DNA of 41,881 nt from the NCBI GenBank assembly GCA_024636015.1, contig JAGXHU010000016.1:1-41881 (forward strand). Direction: 5' to 3'. Position numbers and translations under genes: made by a program. Shown piece by piece: positions 37,292-41,881 of this stretch; positions within the stretch are counted from its first letter, which is position 1; each line of letters opens with the position of its first letter. Under the pieces are notes generated by a model. It ran no database searches, had not been told where the DNA came from, and saw nothing but the letters and a program-made list of their open reading frames with translations. This stretch comes from Halothiobacillus sp. (GTDB lineage: Bacteria > Pseudomonadota > Gammaproteobacteria > Halothiobacillales > Halothiobacillaceae).

Positions 37292-38460
37292 ACACACTCC
37301 GGTGGAAGATCGTAAAACGCTTTGCGCCGCAACGTGGCCAGATCAACGGATCGCAGAATCGTCATCATGCGCCCGCTGGCATCGCCCGCACCATAGGGAT
37401 TCATCATCTGGGGCAAGGCGGCCTGGAAGGAAGCCGACAGACTCTGGCGAATGGCCGTCTCGATCTCGGCCGACTGCGGCGCACAATCGATCACGCTGGC
37501 CGCGCGCAGGCGGCCCTGTTGGCGATCGCCGATATTCACCGTCGCCGCGCCGAAGCTCGGCGCCTCGATAATGCCACTGGACGAATTGCCAATCACGACC
37601 TGCACCTGACGCAGCAGAGACAGATACCGCAGCTGGCCCAGCGAAGAATACACCCGCACCCGGTCGGCATGGCGCCCGGCATAGCTTTCCAGCAATGGGA
37701 TGATCGCCCGCCCCCCCGGATCGGCATTGGGCAGCGTGAACACAATCGACGCATCGGGGAAGGCATCCAGTGCCATCAGCAGAGAGCGGCACTGGGTCGC
37801 GGCATCCTCGGTATCGAGCGTCGCCGGGTGAAAGGTGACGAGAAAACACAAAGATCGCAACGTAAGGCCAATCGATGCTTCCAGATCGGTTCGCGACAAC
37901 AGAGACGTGCGGCGCAGATGATCCAGCCCCGGCGCGCCCACCTCGAACACGCGATCGGGTTGTTCGCCCATCTGGATCACGCGCCGCCGGTAGGGCTCGG
38001 CCGCCGTGAAATGCAGATGGGCCAGCTTGGTGATCGCGTGGCGGAACCCTTCGTCCAACGCACCTTCTGTCACCTCGCCCCCGTGGATATGCGCGATGGG
38101 CAGGCGCAGGATAAACGCCGCACTGGCCGCTGCCAGCATCTCGAACCGGTCGCCGAGAATCACCACAATATCGGGTTGCAAGCGGGCGAAGGTCTCGGAA
38201 AACCCGATCGTGCCAAGGCCGGTCGAGCGGGCGATAGCCGCCGACTCGTCCGACGTCAGATCGATATCCACCCGCGCCGCAATGGGAAACCCATCCTTCT
38301 CGATCACATCGACGGTTTGGCCGAATATCGGTACCAGATGCATCCCCGTCACGATCAATTGGAGTTCCAGGTCGTCCGCACGATGCAGGTCGTGAATCAA
38401 CCAGTACAGCAGACCGTAATCCGCCCGCGTTCCGGTGATAACGGCAATGCGACGCTTCAT
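37288..38460 (-). CDS. legG: NeuC-type hydrolysing sugar-nucleotide 2-epimerase
   Basis: This 390-residue enzyme of the UDP-GlcNAc 2-epimerase superfamily releases the nucleotide while inverting C2. Landmarks are T-G-T-R-A-D-Y-G-L-L near the start, G-D-R-F-E-M-L and H-I-H-G-G-E-V-T-E-G in the middle, and G-N-S-S-S-G-I-I-E-A-P near the end. In the Campylobacter pathway LegG acts on the GDP-linked diacetamido sugar. The ATG at 38460 overlaps legC (ATGA). The frame extends further upstream only as the shadow of legC. Confidence 0.9.
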   Translation of the reverse strand: MKRRIAVITGTRADYGLLYWLIHDLHRADDLELQLIVTGMHLVPIFGQTVDVIEKDGFPIAARVDIDLTSDESAAIARSTGLGTIGFSETFARLQPDIVVILGDRFEMLAAASAAFILRLPIAHIHGGEVTEGALDEGFRHAITKLAHLHFTAAEPYRRRVIQMGEQPDRVFEVGAPGLDHLRRTSLLSRTDLEASIGLTLRSLCFLVTFHPATLDTEDAATQCRSLLMALDAFPDASIVFTLPNADPGGRAIIPLLESYAGRHADRVRVYSSLGQLRYLSLLRQVQVVIGNSSSGIIEAPSFGAATVNIGDRQQGRLRAASVIDCAPQSAEIETAIRQSLSASFQAALPQMMNPYGAGDASGRMMTILRSVDLATLRRKAFYDLPPECV

Positions 38461-39626
38461 GCCAGCCCATCGCCCCGTGCGGAACTGGGGATATTCACCA
38501 CAGTGACCGCCAATCGTTCGGTGATCGGCAGAGCGCCACGCGGGCACTGCGCGTACATCGGGAGGCGATGCATGGGTGTCCATAACGGACGCGTCATCAC
38601 GCCTGCATGGTTGGTCGCGGCTAGGAATGCATCGCGGGCGCCCTCATCGGCCAGACGCAGGGCATTGAGCCAGTAATTGCTGCGCGCGCCATGATTTACA
38701 CCCTGGGGCTCGACCACAAAATCCCAACCCGCTTCCCCGCACCATTGCTGGTACGCTTCGGCCACTGCGCGCTTGCTGGTCAGCAGGCCAGGCAGACGCG
38801 CCATCTGGGCGACGCCAAACGCGGCATTCAAGTTCGGCAGCCGGTAGTTGAAACCGACCTCATCATGTTCGAATGCCCAGAGATGCGGTTTTTTCGCCGT
38901 CGTGGTCAGATGTTTGACCCGGACAGCAAGCGCTTCGTCATCCGTCACGATCATGCCGCCACCGCCCGTGGTAATGACCTTGTTGCCATTGAAACTGAAG
39001 ACGCCCAGTCGCCCGAACGTACCGGTATGCCGCGCGCCCACGAAACTGCCCAGCGACTCGGCGGCATCCTCGATCACCACTAGTCCGAATTCATCACAGA
39101 CGGCGACTATCGACTGTATCCGTACCGGATGCCCCAGCGTGTGCATGGGCACGCAGGCACGAATACGCCGACCACTGGCACGATCATAGGTGCCACCATC
39201 GGCCCGAATCTCGGCATGCTGCTCCAACCAGACGCGCAGGGCGACGGGGTCCAGCCCCAGAGTCGCCTCCTCGACATCGACGAACACCGGTTCCGCCCCG
39301 CAATAATGAATGGCATTGCAGGTGGCAATAAAACTGAGCGACTGGGTAAGCACCAGATCGCCGGGTTGAACGCCCGCCACCCGCAGTGCCGCATGCAAGG
39401 CAGCCGTCCCGTTCACGGTCGCGACCGCATATTTCGCACCGACGAACCGGGCGACTTCGTGTTCAAACTGAGTGACAAAAGCGCCCACACTGGAGACGAA
39501 CGTTGAGTCGATCGCTTCGTTCACGCGCTTTTTTTCCAGATTGCCCATCACCGGCGCATGCAGCGGGATCGGCGCATCTGGTTCGCCATACAGTTCACGG
39601 ACGAAGCGGATGAACCCCTCAGACAT
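38457..39626 (-). CDS. legC: PLP-dependent sugar aminotransferase
   Basis: This 389-residue DegT/DnrJ/EryC1-family aminotransferase puts an amino group on C4 of the 4-keto sugar nucleotide made by LegB. The PLP-phosphate motif is N-G-T-A-A-L-H-A-A-L, the cofactor Asp is in E-D-A-A-E-S-L-G-S, and the Schiff-base Lys is in F-S-F-N-G-N-K-V-I-T-T-G-G-G-G. Start and end both overlap neighbours (eight bases with legB, four with legG). Confidence 0.92.
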   Translation of the reverse strand: MSEGFIRFVRELYGEPDAPIPLHAPVMGNLEKKRVNEAIDSTFVSSVGAFVTQFEHEVARFVGAKYAVATVNGTAALHAALRVAGVQPGDLVLTQSLSFIATCNAIHYCGAEPVFVDVEEATLGLDPVALRVWLEQHAEIRADGGTYDRASGRRIRACVPMHTLGHPVRIQSIVAVCDEFGLVVIEDAAESLGSFVGARHTGTFGRLGVFSFNGNKVITTGGGGMIVTDDEALAVRVKHLTTTAKKPHLWAFEHDEVGFNYRLPNLNAAFGVAQMARLPGLLTSKRAVAEAYQQWCGEAGWDFVVEPQGVNHGARSNYWLNALRLADEGARDAFLAATNHAGVMTRPLWTPMHRLPMYAQCPRGALPITERLAVTVVNIPSSARGDGLA

Positions 39627-40623
39627 TGTAGATATCGACCTTGTAGCGACGCAGATTATCCGGGTTGGTGAACCATTCGATGGTGCGCGCTAACCCTTCA
39701 CGGATATCGACCTGCGGCTTGAAACCGGTCAGCGCTTCAATCTTGCTGTTGTCGCACCAGAGTCGGAAAACTTCGGAGTTTTGCGGACGCAGGCGCTGAT
39801 CATCCTGCACCACTTCGATATCGCTGCCCATCAGTTCCCGGATCAGATGCAGGGTGTCGCGGATCGTGATTTCGTAATTCGAACCGATATTGACCACCTC
39901 GCCAATGGCCGCATCGCACTCGGCCAGGGCGATAAAGCCGCGACAGGTATCCTCGACATAATTGAAATCGCGGGTCGGGCTCATGTCGCCCAATTCGATC
40001 CGGGGCTTGCCCGATGCGATCTGGCTGATGATGGTGGGGATCACCGCGCGGGCGGACTGACGCGGACCATAGGTATTGAAGGGCCGAGCCACTGTCAGCG
40101 GCAGCGAGAAGGCATTCTGAAAACTTTGCGCAATGGCATCCGCCCCGATCTTGGAGGCGCTATAGGGCGACTGGGGTTGCAGCGGATGTTTCTCGTCGAT
40201 CGGCACATATTGGGCGGTGCCATAGACTTCGCTGGTCGAGGTATGGATGACGCGTTTCACCCCCGCATCCAGTGCGGCCTGGCAGACATTCAAGGTGCCA
40301 CGCACATTGGTGTCTACGTAACTGTCCGGGGCGACGTAGGAATACGGAATCGCGATGAGTGCCGCCAGATGAAACACTACATCAACGTCTTTCATCATGT
40401 GCCGGCAGAAATGGGGATCGCGGACATCGCCCGAAACCACCTCAATCTCGGCCAGGCACGGCGCACCCTCCAGCCAGCCCCAGTCATTGAAGCTGTTGTA
40501 CTGTGCCAGGGCTCGAACGGTATAACCGCGTGCTACTAGCATTTCCACGAGATGCGAACCAATAAAGCCGTCCGCGCCGGTCACCAGGGCGCGGGAGGAT
40601 CTCGATAAGGTCGTTCCAGACAT
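39619..40623 (-). CDS. legB: NAD-dependent sugar-nucleotide 4,6-dehydratase
   Basis: This 334-residue short-chain dehydrogenase of the extended type turns GDP-GlcNAc (in the GDP pathway) into its 4-keto-6-deoxy form. The cofactor motif is G-A-D-G-F-I-G-S-H-L. The catalytic triad appears as S-T-S-E-V-Y-G then S-P-Y-S-A-S-K-I-G-A-D, with Tyr and Lys. It is the first gene of the operon. The ATG at 40623 is preferred; an ATG four codons earlier at 40635 is possible. No clear promoter box was found in the divergent gap with maf. Confidence 0.9.
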   Translation of the reverse strand: MSGTTLSRSSRALVTGADGFIGSHLVEMLVARGYTVRALAQYNSFNDWGWLEGAPCLAEIEVVSGDVRDPHFCRHMMKDVDVVFHLAALIAIPYSYVAPDSYVDTNVRGTLNVCQAALDAGVKRVIHTSTSEVYGTAQYVPIDEKHPLQPQSPYSASKIGADAIAQSFQNAFSLPLTVARPFNTYGPRQSARAVIPTIISQIASGKPRIELGDMSPTRDFNYVEDTCRGFIALAECDAAIGEVVNIGSNYEITIRDTLHLIRELMGSDIEVVQDDQRLRPQNSEVFRLWCDNSKIEALTGFKPQVDIREGLARTIEWFTNPDNLRRYKVDIYNV

Positions 40624-40884
40624 GACACCATCCATTAGTAAACCAGGGGCAAATCTCCGAAGATCGGCCCAAACCTCAGCCAGGGCCAATCATTCAAGAA
40701 TTCGGGCACGAACACAATAACACCGGGCAACAATCCAGAGGCGTTACCCATTCAATCCCGCCTCATACGAGTCTGTCTCTCGATGCCGGCATTCCCGATC
40801 TATGACCAAATCCCGCACAGTCGGGCGGCGCTTCGTTATGATAGCCGCTCAAGGATTCGTGAATCGACACCCAAAGCGTTCATT

Positions 40885-41799
40885 ATGACCGATATGCCCC
40901 CCGCGACCGTGACCATACCCGACCACCTGACGCCTGGTGACAACCCGCAGGAACTCGTGCAAACCCAGGCGGGCGACTGGATTTTTCCGGCGCTCAATGG
41001 ACTGCATTTCAGTCCCTCTGCCGAACAGACGATCGTTCCCGGCACCAGCCCGGCACAACAGGCTTTGCAGGCGCATTTCCGCAACCGCCTGCATCAGCAG
41101 GATCGGCTCTATGTCATGATCGGCAGCGATTCCGGTCAGCTTATCCGCTTCGTTCAGGAAAAGTCGCCTCTGCCCCGGGGTTCCCGCTGGCTGTTCATCG
41201 AACCTGAACCCCTGGCGCGCATCCTGAAACGGACGCCGGCGGTTGCTGCCCTGCTGGACGATTATGTTCACCTGATCACACCCGAGGAATGGGACGAGGC
41301 CACCGAACTGCTGTTGTTGAACGATTATTTTCGCATCAACGGGGTGGCATTCGAACGCTCGTTGGCCGCGCTGGATCACCCGACGCCGGACTACCTCGAA
41401 CTCGTCGATCAATTCGATGCCGAACTGACCCGACGCCGATATGTCGTCACGGCCAACCTCGGCACGGCGCCCTTCCTGAACGCACAGCTGGCCAATACAC
41501 CCAGCTTTTTTGCCAACCTCGTGCCGCTCAAGGGCATTTTCAAAGGGAAAAAAGCACTGATCCTGGCGGGAGGGCCATCACTGGACGACCAGATCGACTG
41601 GATCAAGGCCAACCGATCCCGTCTGTTTCTCATCGCCGTATCGCGCATCAGCGCACGACTGCTGGCCGTCGACATCCATCCGGACCTGATCGCTACAGTC
41701 GACCCCTACCCGGTCAGCCTGACGGTCAGCCGCCACATGTTCGGTTTCGGCCCTCAGACCATCCTGTCGCCGGCAATCATGCCTACCCCGGCATCGTGA
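40885..41799 (+). CDS. Maf/DUF115-type flagellin glycosylation protein, N-terminal part (frameshifted)
   Basis: The frame codes about 304 residues from the ATG at 40885 (open from 40783) and stops at 41799. The N-terminal part is a Maf-type domain with F-I-E-P-E-P near residue 115. The DUF115 start is plain at about residues 220-275: K-A-L-I-L-A-G-G-P-S-L-D and the V-D-P-Y-P strand. Family members are around 600 residues or more, and DUF115 should continue past this stop. It does, in another frame (see next entry). Maf proteins transfer nonulosonic acids onto flagellin, which fits the adjacent leg operon. No strong ribosome site precedes the chosen ATG. Confidence 0.72.
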   Translation: MTDMPPATVTIPDHLTPGDNPQELVQTQAGDWIFPALNGLHFSPSAEQTIVPGTSPAQQALQAHFRNRLHQQDRLYVMIGSDSGQLIRFVQEKSPLPRGSRWLFIEPEPLARILKRTPAVAALLDDYVHLITPEEWDEATELLLLNDYFRINGVAFERSLAALDHPTPDYLELVDQFDAELTRRRYVVTANLGTAPFLNAQLANTPSFFANLVPLKGIFKGKKALILAGGPSLDDQIDWIKANRSRLFLIAVSRISARLLAVDIHPDLIATVDPYPVSLTVSRHMFGFGPQTILSPAIMPTPAS

Positions 41800-41881
41800 A
41801 CCGATGGCCACACCGGATGCTGCACACCGATCTGCTGCTGCCTTGGGACGAACCCGTATCCCCCGACGAACAGGATAAACC
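41767..41881 (+). pseudogene. continuation of the Maf/DUF115 gene in another frame, cut by window edge
   Basis: From about 41767 the frame with codons starting at 41769, 41772 and so on reads A-G-N-H-A-Y-P-G-I-V-N-R-W-P-H and on to L-L-L-P-W-D-E-P, without stops to the end of the window. This is what DUF115 proteins show after the V-D-P strand. A missing base near 41766 (for example G before tcg) would restore one continuous reading frame. Either the gene is broken or the assembly has a one-base error. Confidence 0.7.

Noticed and set aside
37282..38676. 464-residue plus-strand open frame opposite legG, and similar long frames opposite ptmE and the LysR gene
   Set aside because: They are antisense shadows of well-supported genes, full of Arg, His and Gln, with no family motifs.

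Overview
The window looks like chromosomal DNA of a moderately GC-rich, sulfur-oxidising gammaproteobacterium, with Halothiobacillus-like organisms as the best guess. The reasons are a thiosulfate/sulfur-type YeeE/YedE transporter pair beside a Tat-exported metallo-beta-lactamase-fold hydrolase, the gene order yggS-proC-yggT-metX-metW divergent from pilT-pilU, the mrcA/pilMNOPQ-aroK locus, and a flagellin-type nonulosonic acid cluster. The genus is inferred from gene content, not from an alignment. Most of the window is conserved housekeeping DNA. The accessory parts are the two ends.

Region by region. 1-271 (minus): start of a secreted protein built on tandem 10-residue Cys-containing repeats, running off the left edge. 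379-2798 (minus): sulfur module of a Tat-signal MBL-fold hydrolase and a split YeeE/YedE transporter. 3092-5332 (plus): a Zur-type Fur regulator, a small-domain methyltransferase and a ZntB-type zinc transporter, a possible zinc neighbourhood. 5371-9410 (minus): yggS-proC-yggT-metX-metW. 9682-13198 (plus): three pilus retraction ATPases (pilT, pilU and a second pilU-like gene), then tRNA-Gly(CCC) and thiO. 14658-17302 (minus): priA and glnB. 17679-21167 (plus): rpsU, yqeY, gltD and hemE. 21280-24399 (minus): a degenerate nucleotidyltransferase-like protein and penicillin-binding protein 1A. 24543-30180 (plus): pilMNOPQ and aroK. 30314-33777: a LysR regulator (minus), a DUF4124 protein and proS (both plus).

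33774-40623 (minus) is a compact seven-gene operon with overlapping or nearly touching genes: legB-legC-legG-legI-legH-ptmE-legF. Together these would make CMP-legionaminic acid (or a close nonulosonic acid) through GDP-linked intermediates, as in Campylobacter. The CBS-nucleotidyltransferase fusion (PtmE type) supplies the GDP-amino sugar. Divergent from it, at 40885, begins a Maf/DUF115-type gene of the family that puts such sugars on flagellin. Its reading frame breaks near 41766, and the homologous continuation lies in another frame up to the window end.

Two items are easy to miss. One is the left-edge repeat protein, which is encoded opposite a spurious repeat ORF. The other is the maf frameshift. 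No CRISPR array, insertion sequence, phage gene or defence system was seen.
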